64,000 nucleotides of DNA, taken from NCBI GenBank assembly GCA_001600455.1, contig BCKC01000010.1, forward strand, positions 62,001 to 126,000, read 5' to 3'. Below, piece after piece: positions 11,191-22,059 of this stretch (its first letter is position 1; every line of letters starts with the position of its first letter). The notes beneath the pieces are model-generated. The model was not told the origin of the DNA, ran no database searches, and saw nothing but the letters and a program-made list of their open reading frames with translations. This DNA comes from Endocalyx cinctus. Taxonomy: Eukaryota; Ascomycota; Sordariomycetes; Amphisphaeriales; Apiosporaceae. The position numbers and the translations under genes were made by a program.

Positions 11191-11953
11191 CTTTAGCGAG
11201 GAGGAGGCGGGATCAGGTGATGTAAAGACTGTGATTTCGAGAGAATCATATAGGTATTTAAAACTACAGGGATTTAATAGATATCTTCAACGAGATACTT
11301 ATATTTGTGTACCAAGTGTATTTACTTTAACTATCCAGTAGGTAATGTGAGTTCTTTTATTTACTGGTACGTACAATATATATTTAGTAAAGCAACATGA
11401 AGTTGTAGTTCGAAATTGGCGAGATTTGAAAGTTACCTTCCAGTGTCTGATACTAATTACAGGTGTCTTGGCCCATACCCCACGCTTCATACGCTACCTA
11501 TATTCCGTAGTGAATAAATACCTAGGTACCTAACCTAGCTGCCTAGGTAGTAGTAGGTACCCTAGGTAAGTACTTACCTATGGATATTACCCAGCAGCGT
11601 AGCTAGGTACCTAGCTAGGTACCTACCTAGGGTACCTAAGGTAGGTACTTAAGGACTTAGGTACATACACAGACGCGAAGGCATCTTGAACAGCTACTCC
11701 GTAAGTGTGCTATAAGAAACATCATTAAATATTTCCAGTTTCCCTTCCCTCAGCTATCCATTATCATTTCTCCTCCTCTTCTTTCTTTTGATTTCACTAC
11801 TATTGTATTAACCCTTCTGTTCGATTTATTTTGCACATCTAATTTACCCTTAATCTTTTCTCTAATATGAATGTCTCAACATGTTGATTGATTAAATATA
11901 TGATTTCCTCCAGGTTGAGACTTGGCTTAAGTTCGCGACTATCAAGCCGAAGT
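11191..11953. repeat. divergent intergenic region with dense TACCTAGGTA-type palindromes
   Basis: Bases about 11517-11665 are almost entirely overlapping copies of CCTAGGTA, TAGGTACC and CTAGCTAGG, which are self-complementary and could fold into cruciforms. A TACTCCGTA motif sits at 11695-11703. The rest, about 11730-11890, is pyrimidine-rich, as in fungal promoters just upstream of a start. It separates the DUF167 gene (-) from the RNA-repair-like gene (+). Confidence 0.75.
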
Positions 11954-13828
11954 ATGGCCTCAAAAAATCCCAATGGCAGCTCTAGTAGCTCTGCCAACAG
12001 CCGCCATACCGTCTCTTCTTTAAGTAGATGGTCTATTCTAAATAAACAACTTCCCGGTATCGTCGTACTCTTTTCTCTCTTTCCCCCCTCCCTCTCCTCC
12101 CGAAGCTTGGGTTCATTGTATTAACATAAGAGGTTACTTACAGCTCCCGAGAAAATCAGCGCCATACACGTTTATGATTTCGATAATACCCTCTTCCAGA
12201 CACCTCTTCCGAACCCCAAATTATGGAACGCCTCCACGCTTGGTCAACTAGGAAGTCCCGATATCTTCGTCAATGGAGGTTGGTGGCATGATTCACGAAT
12301 TCTAGCCGCAACTGGCGAGGGCGTCGAGACCGAGGAAACTAGAGCCTGGTCAGGATGGTGGAATGAAAAGATTGTCGAGCTTGTCCAGCTGAGTATGAAG
12401 CAGGATGATGCCCTCTGCATTCTATTGACTGGTCGTAGTGAGCGAGGATTCGCCGATCTCATAAGTCGCATTGTCAAGAGCAAGGGATTGGAATTCGACA
12501 TGGCTGGTCTGAAACCTGACGTTGGCCCCAATAACGAGCGCTTTCGCAGCACCATGAACTTCAAGCAGGTCTTCCTTGAGACCACCATGGACACCTACAA
12601 GTTTGCAAGAGATATCAGTATCTACGAGGATCGCATAAAGCACGTCGCCGGCTTCCAGGAGTTCCTTGCCGAATACAATGCACGTCAATCCAGCAATGGT
12701 TCCGGACGCTGCCCTATCAACGGTCAGGTCATCCAAGTTGCCGAGATATCAACTACCCTCGATCCGGTAGTAGAGATAGCTGAGGTCCAGCACCTCATCA
12801 ACAGCCATAATCAAATAGTTAACCGGCACTCTCAGCAGACGCGAAACGGGCGTCTTGCCATACGAAAGACTGTCTTCTTCACAAGTTACATGTTAAGCCC
12901 CGAAGATACTAAGCGACTCATCGCGCTCGCGACACCGATACTACCGGATGGTGACTGGAAATACCAAGCCAACACTATCATCATTACCCCACGTGCATGC
13001 CCGAAAGATATTCTCGAGAAGGTCGGCGGCATGAATGCGAAAATGAAGTGGGAGGTGTCTGGTATTGGGCATTGGGAGAACAACATATGGGCCGTATCTG
13101 TGAAGCCCGTTCCCGCTCATGCCGTTTATCACACCAATCTATCAACGCCTATGGTTGTCTTGAGCACGAGGAGGAACGCGCGACCGGCCGATGCACACAA
13201 GATTCACCACTGGCAACCCATACCGCACGAGAAAATATTCACGTTTGAGACAACGGTCGGCGAAAAGGTGATGCTGCGCATCGAATCTGAGGATACGGCT
13301 GAGGGAGACCAGGATGAGTTCTTTTCTGGTGGTGGGAGAATGAAGCGGAAGCAACACCCCGGAGACGAGGAAGGTCGGTCGCGACAGCATCACGGTAACA
13401 ACCATAACACGGGCGGATCACGTGGCTTCCATCAGGGACGAGGAGCAGGGGGTGGCCACCGTGGGTCTTTCAGGGGAGGAGGAAGTGGTGGTGGCGGTGG
13501 TGGCAGCGGTCCCGGCAAGGGATATCGCGGTGGTGGCAGAGGCGGCCGAGGAGGCGGCCGAGGAGGTAGAAACGGATACAGGTCACTTGATGACGTAGGT
13601 ACACATGATAACCAAGGCTACGGGGGCAACGCATCTGTGTCGTACGATGATGAATTCCCTCCTGTGCCTCAGGGTCCTAGCGGCGGTTTCCAATCCTCGC
13701 AACAGCATGGCCAGAGTCACCCATCTTTACAGAAACAAGCTGGTTACTGGCAGGCTCCAGGCGGCAATGACCCTCAAGGCCAAGGTAGACCGGGGGGTTT
13801 CGGAGCTGATATACAAAACTTTTACTGA
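11954..13828 (+). CDS. HAD-superfamily 'Swiss Army Knife' RNA repair-like protein with RGG tail (595 aa)
   Basis: Two exons, 11954-12056 and 12144-13828, phase 1; 595 residues. After a Ser-rich N-terminus the HAD motif I, VYDFDNTLFQTPLP, appears at about residues 42-55, followed by WWNEKIVELVQ and the motif-II-like LLTGRSERGFADLI. This matches the HAD domain of predicted Swiss Army Knife RNA repair proteins (PF10307). A middle domain (about 190-330) is conserved-looking but I cannot name it. From about 400 the protein is an RNA-binding-type RGG/GRG tail (RGGGSGGGGGGSGPGKGYRG, GRGGRGGGRGGRNG), then a Gln/Gly-rich end. An upstream in-frame ATG at 11900 would add 18 residues (MISSRLRLGLSSRLSSRS) resembling a mitochondrial presequence. 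The start chosen has the better A at -3 and G at +4. RNA processing or repair is inferred, not shown. Confidence 0.85.
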
Positions 13829-14983
13829 TAAAAGTATCTACTACGATATGAAATCAAGTAGATATCAAAACGACAGTGGAATAAAACAAGGTGAGCTGGG
13901 CTATGGAGCATCTATAACCAAAAGGGATATGTATGGTCCTTTTTTATCGTCAGCAGATTGAAGATACTTTCACCATTCTCCTTTTGGCTCGGTTGGAAGC
14001 AATTTCAAAGAGCTCTCGTGTAATATATACCTGTACCTACCCAAGTATTTATACCGATGAAGTAATTGTCACTCGGGTATTCGGGAGGGATTCCAAGAAC
14101 GAGAAGGACTCAGTCTAAACTATACAAGCTCTGATTCTTTTAAAAGATTTATCACTCAGCTATAAAACAATTAAGTACTAAATGCTAGAATTAGAGCAAT
14201 AAGTTCGTATCCGCACATGGACATCCTAAGCAGGTACTGTATGTAGCAGTTGGCGGTGAGCCCAAGATAACTTTAGGAGCCCGTTAAATAGGGAAGATAT
14301 GTAGTGAACCTATAATTAAACAGAACGGCGTCGGGAATATCCAGTTACCAGTCTCATGTTTACAATCCGAGGCTCTTCACGTATCTTGCCTTATTCACGT
14401 CGAAACTAGCTTCACAAGATTAGTTCCATAGCTGTGGTTCTAGTCATTGAAGTAAGTGTCTTTGATATCTAAAATAGTCGAGTGTATGCCAACTCCTCAC
14501 ATGAGCAATAGTATATACATCTTTTGACTATTTAGTATTGTCCCGGTGTGCTGAAACTTGCTTTCCGAAAATCTACATCGACAAGATGCGGGAGCTGGGT
14601 TACTACTCACTAAGCGATTGAAAAAAGTCGATCGTAAATTAATAAATAATTATGGTGTTGTAGGTAGCCCGACAGCCCCGATAGCTTTTACTTAGACAAA
14701 AGTAACTCTGCTAGAATATATTAGATTTCGGTCATATCTCTTTTTATTCCCTTCTATTGCGGGACAGCATATTGCCATTCTATTTCGAACATGTCATATA
14801 TATATACGACTATTACTTGTAGTAGCAAAGGGAAATAACGTTTCTGGCTTGTCAAAATGATCAAGATACAATGGACTCTGAAACTAAATTTGTTGGGATT
14901 ACTAAATTTTTGCTCGTAAAATGCAATGGTATACTTGGAGCATATACTCAAACGTGTGGATTGTTTTCTTTACGTTACTCTCG
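13829..14983. other. 1.15 kb convergent intergenic region
   Basis: 3' space between the RNA-repair-like gene (+) and the HET gene (-). AT-rich, with short open frames only; nothing recognisable on either strand. Confidence 0.5.
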
Positions 14984-16756
14984 TTATGATAGAAGGCTCT
15001 CAAACAAGCTCTTCTCAATAGTGATAACAACTTTGATGACAATAGAATGATTTGTCATAACAAGGCGCATGTCGACTTTAGCGACTTGTCTGCCGTTGGG
15101 CGTATCGAATGTGATGTTCGCCCAACGTGAGCCCACCCCAGTGCGAAAAAGGGAGGATTGGTCAAGCCCTCCTCCCTCCGTGGACTCGTAGTGACAGCTT
15201 GCGCCAAATTGCCGCGACTCGCGATGCCACCCCAATTGGATAATCAGTTTGGATACCAAGGGACTAGCGCGATTGCTGTAGCATAATACCACCTGCTTCT
15301 CGTATTCATCCTGCGAGATGGCGATAAAACCCTGTCCCGCCTGCCAGCTGATCTCGGCCGAAGCGTTGCAAAGGTAGAAATCGGGCGTTGAGATGAACTC
15401 GTTAATGAGTAACCCGCCGACACGTGGTGTTATATGATCAGGAGGGAGTCGGGTAATCTGGCGCACGTAAAGATGCGTCTGAGACGATGAACGGGGGGGC
15501 TGGAGTTTTGCCCCTTTTGAATACTGGCGTGACTGGCTACTACCGGTTGAAAGATTTGAGGGAAACCCCTTGTTTTTGACTGATGTCGTACCCGGATAAG
15601 CGACCGAATCCTGGCGGAACAATTCGTATTGTATCTTACTAGCATGCCCGAGCGCTTCGCTAGCAACATAAAAACGGTGTGATTCAACACGAGCGTACTG
15701 GTTGTCCTTGAGCTTCTTAAAAAAGATACCAATATTCTCGAGTCTCGGTCCCACATAACGGCAACTAAGCATCCCGGCGTAAACGTCGTCTTCTAACGGG
15801 TGCACATCCATAGGAAATAACCGTAAGTGCAAGGATAGACCCTTATTCGTGACGGAGAAGGGAGAATCGTCGTCGGGTGTTTCTACACAAATGATGCTAT
15901 ACGAATTAGCGAATACCGCAGGCGAAGTGGCGAGGAGACCGTAATGAGCTGCGTAATCAACGTGCTCATTTCTCCATGCGAAAAGCGAGTGATCGTCGGA
16001 GCTTTTCATTATTTCTTCCTGCAATCTGACGAATGCTTTCTCCCCGCCTTCTCCGTAGAGCATCGGCATGTTCACGTCAAACAAGCCCAACAAGCAATAT
16101 GCTGCATCTTCAGGTCGAGTAACCTCACGTTTCGACGCCCAGCTCATACGTTGAGCCACACTAGCTAAACTAGGATCGCAGGTGACCAGTACTTCTTGAG
16201 GAATGCCTAAGATTCCCGAGAGATGATCATTCCAGTCGATCTTTCTGAATAGGAAGACCCAGTCCTTTGAGAAGAATACGATATCTGACGGTGCTAGAAG
16301 TTCTTGTAACGTCCACCCACGCGTTATCCAACGGCATTTCTTAAACTCGGCTTGTATTCTAGAGTCTCGGATATCCTGCGCAAGTGGATCGGCAGATGCC
16401 TCGGAGAACCCTTCCAAGTCAGCAAGGTAGGCGTAACACCATCTGGCATTTTTGTAATATCGATACATGGAATTGATGGCTTCTGACAGCTCGGATGAAC
16501 TTTCTTTGTTGATACAACAGGTGTCAACCCAAACGTAGTTAATGCCCCTAGATCTCGTCGAACGATTCAAGACCGCCTTTGCGAATTCTTTGATTTTTAT
16601 ATACCCTGTCTTCCTGAATGTAGCCGATGAAGGCCTTGACATTTCGGCGTACGTAACTTCTTCGTCTCCCCAAGTATGAGACAGAGTGACATATTCTGGT
16701 ACATTGTTTTCAGAATACTCCTCTAATTCCAGATTATGTATGTTTATTAGCCGCAT
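14984..16756 (-). CDS. heterokaryon incompatibility (HET) domain protein (590 aa)
   Basis: Single exon. HET domain in the N-terminal half: the three conserved blocks are YVTLSHTWGDEEVTY (about 22-36), INYVWVDTCCINKESSSELS with MYRYYKNARWCYAYLAD (about 72-113), and WITRGWTLQELLAPSDIVFF (about 145-164). The common extension AAYCLLGLFDVNMPMLYGEG and RLQEEIMKSSDDHSLFAW follows at about 225-265. The C-terminal 300 residues match nothing I know; there are no WD40 or ankyrin repeats, so it is not a HET-E type NLR. HET proteins trigger cell death on fusion of unlike hyphae, but most family members have no known allorecognition role. The gene is intact and lies 156 bases downstream of RMI1 on the same strand. 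Confidence 0.92.
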   Translation of the reverse strand: MRLINIHNLELEEYSENNVPEYVTLSHTWGDEEVTYAEMSRPSSATFRKTGYIKIKEFAKAVLNRSTRSRGINYVWVDTCCINKESSSELSEAINSMYRYYKNARWCYAYLADLEGFSEASADPLAQDIRDSRIQAEFKKCRWITRGWTLQELLAPSDIVFFSKDWVFLFRKIDWNDHLSGILGIPQEVLVTCDPSLASVAQRMSWASKREVTRPEDAAYCLLGLFDVNMPMLYGEGGEKAFVRLQEEIMKSSDDHSLFAWRNEHVDYAAHYGLLATSPAVFANSYSIICVETPDDDSPFSVTNKGLSLHLRLFPMDVHPLEDDVYAGMLSCRYVGPRLENIGIFFKKLKDNQYARVESHRFYVASEALGHASKIQYELFRQDSVAYPGTTSVKNKGFPSNLSTGSSQSRQYSKGAKLQPPRSSSQTHLYVRQITRLPPDHITPRVGGLLINEFISTPDFYLCNASAEISWQAGQGFIAISQDEYEKQVVLCYSNRASPLVSKLIIQLGWHRESRQFGASCHYESTEGGGLDQSSLFRTGVGSRWANITFDTPNGRQVAKVDMRLVMTNHSIVIKVVITIEKSLFESLLS

Positions 16757-16912
16757 CGAAAAAGTCGCGATTGAAAAGAACCTGTAGATCTACGTTGTAT
16801 GATGCCAGGTACTTAACGGGTGGGGAAGGTTGATTGATTACCTAGCTGCCTAGCTGCCTAGGTAGGTAGTCAGCTAAGACGAGTTATATCATGGGTGCTG
16901 ATAAAAACACGT

Positions 16913-17695
16913 TCATGAATCCTGGTTGTTTGAATCAACAGCTTCACGGAGTCGTGCTACTCGCCCTTCAACCCAAGCTCGCTGCCACGCCTCGATTTTC
17001 CCGCCAAGTATAATACACGTGCTGGGTTCAAGGAGTATCTGGCCACGAGCAACGATGGCGCCTTTTTTCATCATAATCTTCTCACCGATATTCAGTGTCC
17101 CTATGCCGATTTTTTCTACCCTTTTCAGCTCCAAACCGTACACAAGCTGACCCTTGCAATCTTGCAATAATAACTTATGAGTAGCCGACTTTGAGCTTGT
17201 GTTATTGACAGTGTTCTTCAGAGAAGCAGCAAACGTGCCAGTTCTTGAGTTTCCGGGCTGTGTCACCGCAATCTGAATAGGTACCGAGCTTACGCCAGCG
17301 TTCTCGTCGTCATCGTTAGTGCTAGTAGGAAGACGAATAATCTCTCTTCCTCTAGTTTGTTCGCCTCGAGCGATGGCCTCGAGTTCTTCTACCTGGTCCC
17401 ATCTACTCTTGGAGAGTTCTTCAATATCCTTAACCTGAACTGGTATATCTCTGGTAAGTTTTATCTGTTTAACGTTTGCATCGCAGATATTAGGTGGGAA
17501 GACGGCTGAGGATGATTCTAAAACGTTTGGGCCGGTCAAGTCAGCAGCTAACAGGCGGGTCTTGGCAGTAGCTATAAGGGCTGGTAAAGGTGGTAAAGGG
17601 TTTCTAACGGGCATTGCACCCTGGATCCATTGTGTAGATGGGATCGGTAATCCTTGGGCCTGGAGACCGGTTTGTATTTTCGCCGTCAAGTCCAT
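16913..17695 (-). CDS. rmi1: RecQ-mediated genome instability protein 1 (260 aa)
   Basis: Scaffold subunit of the RecQ helicase-topoisomerase III-Rmi1 complex, which dissolves double Holliday junctions in the nucleus. Single exon. The N-terminus has the RMI1 helical bundle with GLPIPSTQWIQ (about 15-25). The C-terminal OB-fold carries THKLLLQDCKGQLVYGLEL (about 170-188), KIGIGTLNIGEKIMMKKG and LEPSTCIILGGKIEAWQRAW. The linker contains a serine/threonine/asparagine stretch between about 122 and 165. Size is normal for filamentous fungi. Assignment rests on the OB-fold motif order. Confidence 0.85.
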   Translation of the reverse strand: MDLTAKIQTGLQAQGLPIPSTQWIQGAMPVRNPLPPLPALIATAKTRLLAADLTGPNVLESSSAVFPPNICDANVKQIKLTRDIPVQVKDIEELSKSRWDQVEELEAIARGEQTRGREIIRLPTSTNDDDENAGVSSVPIQIAVTQPGNSRTGTFAASLKNTVNNTSSKSATHKLLLQDCKGQLVYGLELKRVEKIGIGTLNIGEKIMMKKGAIVARGQILLEPSTCIILGGKIEAWQRAWVEGRVARLREAVDSNNQDS

Positions 17696-18352
17696 AGTGT
17701 CGACCTGGTTTTTTGGCTTTCAATCGACATACGGATTCGATAATTAATCGACCATGGCGTCTACTCTACAAGGTGTTTTTTCATCCATACCTGGTAGGGA
17801 ATCACTCAGTAGATCGAGTTATCATGAGAGAAAATAAATGCCTGCTATGTCTGAGATTCTAAAATGTGTGAGTGCGATCTTAAGGTGGCAAGTTGATTAA
17901 CCTACTGTGTAACATATATTTAAGGCAGTGGGCACCTACTGCAATTTTGCCTCCACGGTGACTAAACAAAGCACTGCCGTAGCTAAGAGGACCTATTAGA
18001 CAGGCTAAATCAGGTAGTTTCCACTTAAGTCCACTACGGCTATGGTGGAAGCTACCTAGCAGCCTAGTAACCTACCAACCTACTATAGTAACCAGTAATG
18101 GTATACCTGGTATCTCTTAACCGTAAGCACTTAAGTACCTACCTAGGTAGGCAGCCTATGTAAGTACTTCCAACTTACTCAGTAGGAGTCTGTACTATGT
18201 ACTGTAGTGTATCTGAAGACTGACATTACTCACTACTAAAATAATAAAATACCGAAGTACAGATGCCTCTGTAAGTGAGTGCTTACTCCAATTATCATTT
18301 ATCACCCTACTAATCTTGCACACTACTATCTGACCCAACACGACACAGAAAC
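17696..18352. repeat. divergent intergenic region with CCTAGGTA-type repeats
   Basis: Promoter space shared by rmi1 (-) and vps51 (+). Bases about 18045-18165 contain repeated ACCTAGCAGCCTAG, TACCTACCTAGGTAGG and related short palindromic words. Otherwise nothing coding. Confidence 0.6.
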
Positions 18353-19420
18353 ATGTCCACAATTGCCTCACCTCGTGATCCCGGAGCTCCCATTCTTCGA
18401 CGGATGAACTCGCAAGCGGGCACGACGCCCACGTCGTCGGCACGGCCTAGTTTGGACATGGTGTCACCATCTCCCGTCACGTCGCCGAATCCGAATTCCA
18501 ATAGTACTACTACCACCGCAACCCTGCCGAAGCGGAACCGCGCCGCGTTGCGGGAATATTATAACCTGAGGAAGACCTCGGCTCAGTCGCAAACGCCCCC
18601 GCAAGTCGAGGTGACGGACGAGGATGGACGACATCCCGTGGACGAAAATCATCATGACTACTCCGAGGTGCCCCCCAGCGAGATGGACGGACCTGAATTC
18701 GACCCGGATGCCTTTGTGAAAAGCGCCTTGGCCGAAAATGGTATGGAGGACTTGCTGAGGCTCTACGCACGCGTCGTAGGCGAGGCGAGGGCGTTGGACG
18801 CCGAGAAGAAGGCCTTGGTCTACGATAATTACAGCAAGCTGATCACAGCTACCGAGACGATCCGGAAGGTATGTCCTCTTGCCCCGACATTTCGCGTCCG
18901 TCTATTCTGCTCTTTATTCTTTTCCCCTTCATGCTGAAATAGGAGCGCCACCTATCATTAGATGCGAACGAATATGGACCCCTTGAACCCCATGGCCTCA
19001 ACCCTCGACCCTGCCTTAGCCCAAATCTATACGAAGGCCTCGTCGATCCGGGAAGCTCTACGGAAATCCGTGCCACCCCCCGCACCTACTGTCGATGCCG
19101 ATGCGGACGCGAGGACGCGAGCTAGCGAGCGTCAAAATCAGACCAAAAAGCTAGCGCTCGCGTGCCTGGACGCGCCGGCGCGGGTCAGGGCGTTGGCCCA
19201 GGAGGGAAAGCTCGAGGAGGCGCGGCAGGCCTGGAAGATGCCGAGGCGACTTTTGCTCGTGTGGAAGGAGCGGGGAGTCGGTGGGGACGATGTAGACGCG
19301 TGCCTCGAGGACGGTGACGCCGCTGTAAGGGGCGAGCCAAGTCCAAGAGGCCATTGGCGAGATTCCAATGAGCGTACAGAAAAGGAAGCTGAAGAAGAAG
19401 AAGAAGAAGACGAGGACTGA
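18353..19420 (+). CDS. vps51: GARP complex subunit Vps51 (324 aa)
   Basis: Subunit of the GARP tethering complex at the trans-Golgi, needed for retrograde traffic from endosomes. Two exons, 18353-18868 and 18962-19420, phase 0 (GTATGT donor, CATTAG acceptor). The Ser/Thr/Pro-rich N-terminus is followed by KRNRAALREYYNL (about 61-73). The Vps51/Vps67 core (about 115-200) has FDPDAFVKSALAENGMEDLL, DNYSKLITATETIRK and, across the junction, MRTNMDPLNP. The tail is short and ends in a poly-acidic stretch (EEEEEEDED). The length, much shorter than the animal protein, is usual in fungi. Intron placement inside TIRK/MRTNM keeps the conserved motif intact, which confirms the model. Confidence 0.88.
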
Positions 19421-19713
19421 TCACCTCCTATTATACGGTTACCAATTATCAGACAAGTTTACGAATTATGCATCAGCATCAATGCATTTTTCAGTCGCTG
19501 GATCCCCTTAAAGCCAACTTCTAAGATGTCTCTAGAGTCTATCTCAATTTTTATGGGCAGCTTTCAAAACTACACCACCATGTATCCGGCTGAGAATTTA
19601 CAGGTTAACCGCTTACGTGCAAGATTTACGCTTTTATGAGGCTACCGATCTCCGCACCCAGCACCCTTCTCGGAGAACTCTTTTTTCAACCACCATATCC
19701 CCTTCTGTATGCA

Positions 19714-21170
19714 TTATGATAGTGCTTGGACATCAATCACTTCGAAAGGATCTTTATCCGCCTGACTGACGAGAATCCTCGCATTCCCAAACGGAGTCGT
19801 CTCGAGTTGAATCTCCAGCATAGGTTTTAGCCTCTGCTCCAGATACTTGCGCTCCGAGTTGCTGTGGAATACCGTCACGACAGCCTGGCCTAGCTGGGTG
19901 TGCCGCAGTGCGTAGTGGTGGGCCATCTCGCCCGTGACGATGACGTCGGCGTCTGTGTTTTTGAGCACGTCCGCGCCGGATCCGGCGCACACGGCGACTT
20001 TGGAGATGTTGGCCAGCTTCTGAGGCAGCGCGACGCTGATATAACGCTGGTTCCCGATACCCCGAGACACCCGCTGAAGCAGGGTGTGCAGCGAAATCGG
20101 CTCCTGCAGCTCAACGGTTCGCCCGTACCCGGAGCCTTCGTGGCCCTCCGGGAGGCCTCTAGTGATGGGCTGAACGACGGTTCGTCGTACTTGCGCGTCG
20201 CCTGCTAAGACGATATCGCAGAGCCAATCGTTGAGACCGCCGCTAGCCGCATCCATAGCCGTATGCGGACAGTAAACCGATATCCCCTTAGCGATCAACT
20301 CAAGCAGTAGTGCCTGCATCGGGTCCCGGGTTGAGAGAGATTTCAAGGGTCTGAAAATGACGGGATCTGGAGGGCAGAATAGGGGTAATCAGTTCACATG
20401 TTACGTCTTAGTATGAGATTTCAAGGTGGCAGCATACGATAGCATACAATCATATCGGCGCCCTCCTGTATAGCTTCGTCTACCACCGCTGCTGTCAGAT
20501 CATTGGTGAGTAGTACCGTAGGAATAGATTTCTTATTTCCCTCCGCTGCTAAAGACGGGGCTTGATCAAGTAATACTGTCGGTGTTTGTGTTAGTTGCTA
20601 TTATATAAAATAAAATAAAAAGTTAACCATGAAATGATCAAGTCTCACATCCAGTATTATCCCATGCGCCATCGGCCAATTCTTCGGGGAATCTGCGTTA
20701 ACCCCACATGTTGTCAGTTTTGAGCAGACACTATGTAATACTTAAAGGGAATGATGATTCTAGGATTGTATTCTCTAACATATCATTTTACCCCCCTTAA
20801 TTTGTACCCAATGGTGAACGAGAAAGCCTAGTACTCACAGCTTCTTCATGGCCTCGACCACGACATTTTTGAAATCTTTAGCCATGGTGGTCGTAGATAC
20901 TGGTCGATGTTGTGATAGTGGGAAGTTGGATCTTATGGGATATGAACAATATGAAGAACCTAAGCTATTATAAAGTTGGGTTCTAGCTATGGATCCCCTT
21001 TGGGGAAGATACTGGAGACGTGTTGAAAAGGAATGACCACTCTGTTGATGGGATGAGCCGGTAATGCAGCTATTCGGGAGTGTCGAGATCGATAATGATT
21101 TGGTTCTTATTATCAGACCAGATGAATACGGTTTTCGTATCCGTAGTATGAGGGATCGGCGTGCAAACAT
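19714..21170 (-). CDS. nif3: NIF3 family protein (NGG1-interacting factor 3), possible mitochondrial presequence
   Basis: NIF3/DUF34 family, dinuclear-metal proteins of uncertain function. Exons 21170-20839, 20692-20649, 20575-20438 and 20366-19714. Splice choices are fixed by the conserved reading WDNTGLLLDQAPSL, then GADMIVCYHPVIFRPLKSL (HP metal site), then SVYCPHTAMDA (second metal histidine). The C-terminal GEMAHHYAL supplies a further histidine motif. Two starts are possible. The internal ATG at 20885 (MAKDFKNVVVEAM) sits in an ideal ACCACCATGG context and gives 293 residues. The outer ATG at 21170 adds 95 open codons rich in Arg/Ser and almost free of acids (MFARRSLILRIRKPYSSGL), as in a mitochondrial targeting signal, giving 388 residues. 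I annotate the outer extent. Confidence 0.85.
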
Positions 21171-21630
21171 GACATCTGTGTGTTTTCTATTTGCACGTAG
21201 GAAGCTCGCTATATAAACCGAAAAGCTTCCACTAATTATAAGAATACTTAATATTTACAGCGTACGGAGTACAGTATTTTATACGTATGAGATCTCTGTA
21301 AGTCGGGTACATACGTTACTAGCCTACTTTTGGAATATCCTTATCGATAATTAATTTACTAACTTTGAATGTACTGTAGTTACTACCTAGCGGGTATATG
21401 TATTATAAACGCTACACTACTCCGTACATCACTACGTAAATCATCGCGGGGCATTTCCTGAGGTACTCATCAAGTATTTGCAGTGCCTCATAAAACAAAA
21501 CCCTCATTTCTACACACTCAGAATTTGGATCTCGTATGAATTGTATATGGAATTGTTTCTAAGATAATATAAGGAACTAAATATAAGCACGCATCTCTTC
21601 CCGCTTATCCTAAATTTACCACAGCCCGTT
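21171..21630. promoter_or_regulatory. divergent intergenic region, nif3 / BolA gene
   Basis: Shared upstream region of two divergent genes. Two copies of the dispersed motif TACTCCGTA are present, at 21263-21271 (reverse orientation) and 21418-21426. No other element can be named. Confidence 0.45.
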
Positions 21631-22059
21631 ATGGCTGATCCGACGACGATAACCGAAGCCTCGTTGAAAGTAGCGCTGACGGAGCGATTAGGCGCCATTC
21701 ATGTAGAGGTGACAGACATGTCTGGTACTTATTACCCTTTTTTCCATCTATCTTTATAATAATAGGATCAAAAGCTAAAAAGCATGGGGAAAAAAACTTA
21801 AGGTGGTTGCGGACAATCCTTTACCTCTCTAATAGTATCCCCCATCTTCGCATCGCAGACGTCGCTGAAGCGGCATCGCGCCGTCAACGCCGCCCTAAAA
21901 AACGAAATCGCGGCGATACATGCCTGGAGCGCAAAATGTCAGACCCCCGAGGAGTGGGAAAGGGATAAGGCTAAGAACGATACGAGCTCAGGGACGAGCG
22001 CAACCAAACCGCCTATGGATGGGACCGTCGGAGGCAAGGTGGATGGTGTGAACGCGTGA
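21631..22059 (+). CDS. fra2: BolA-like protein, Fra2/Bol2 type (116 aa)
   Basis: BolA proteins bind [2Fe-2S] clusters together with monothiol glutaredoxins. Yeast Fra2 (Bol2) forms the cytosolic iron-sensing complex with Grx3/4. Two exons, 21631-21724 and 21803-22059, phase 1; 116 residues. The motif VTDMSGGCGQSFTSLIVSP (about 27-45) is the BolA core. LKRHRAVNAALKNEIAAIHA carries the helix-turn with the cluster-ligand histidine, and SAKCQTPEEWERD matches the C-terminal signature of Fra2. A short Ser/Thr/Gly tail of about 25 residues is extra. The GCGQSF and KC-TPEEW motifs favour Fra2/Bol2 over the mitochondrial Bol1/Bol3. Confidence 0.88.

Noticed and set aside
11517..11665. Telomere-like or satellite repeat
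   Set aside because: The unit is not TTAGGG and the array is short, irregular and flanked by ordinary genes on both sides.
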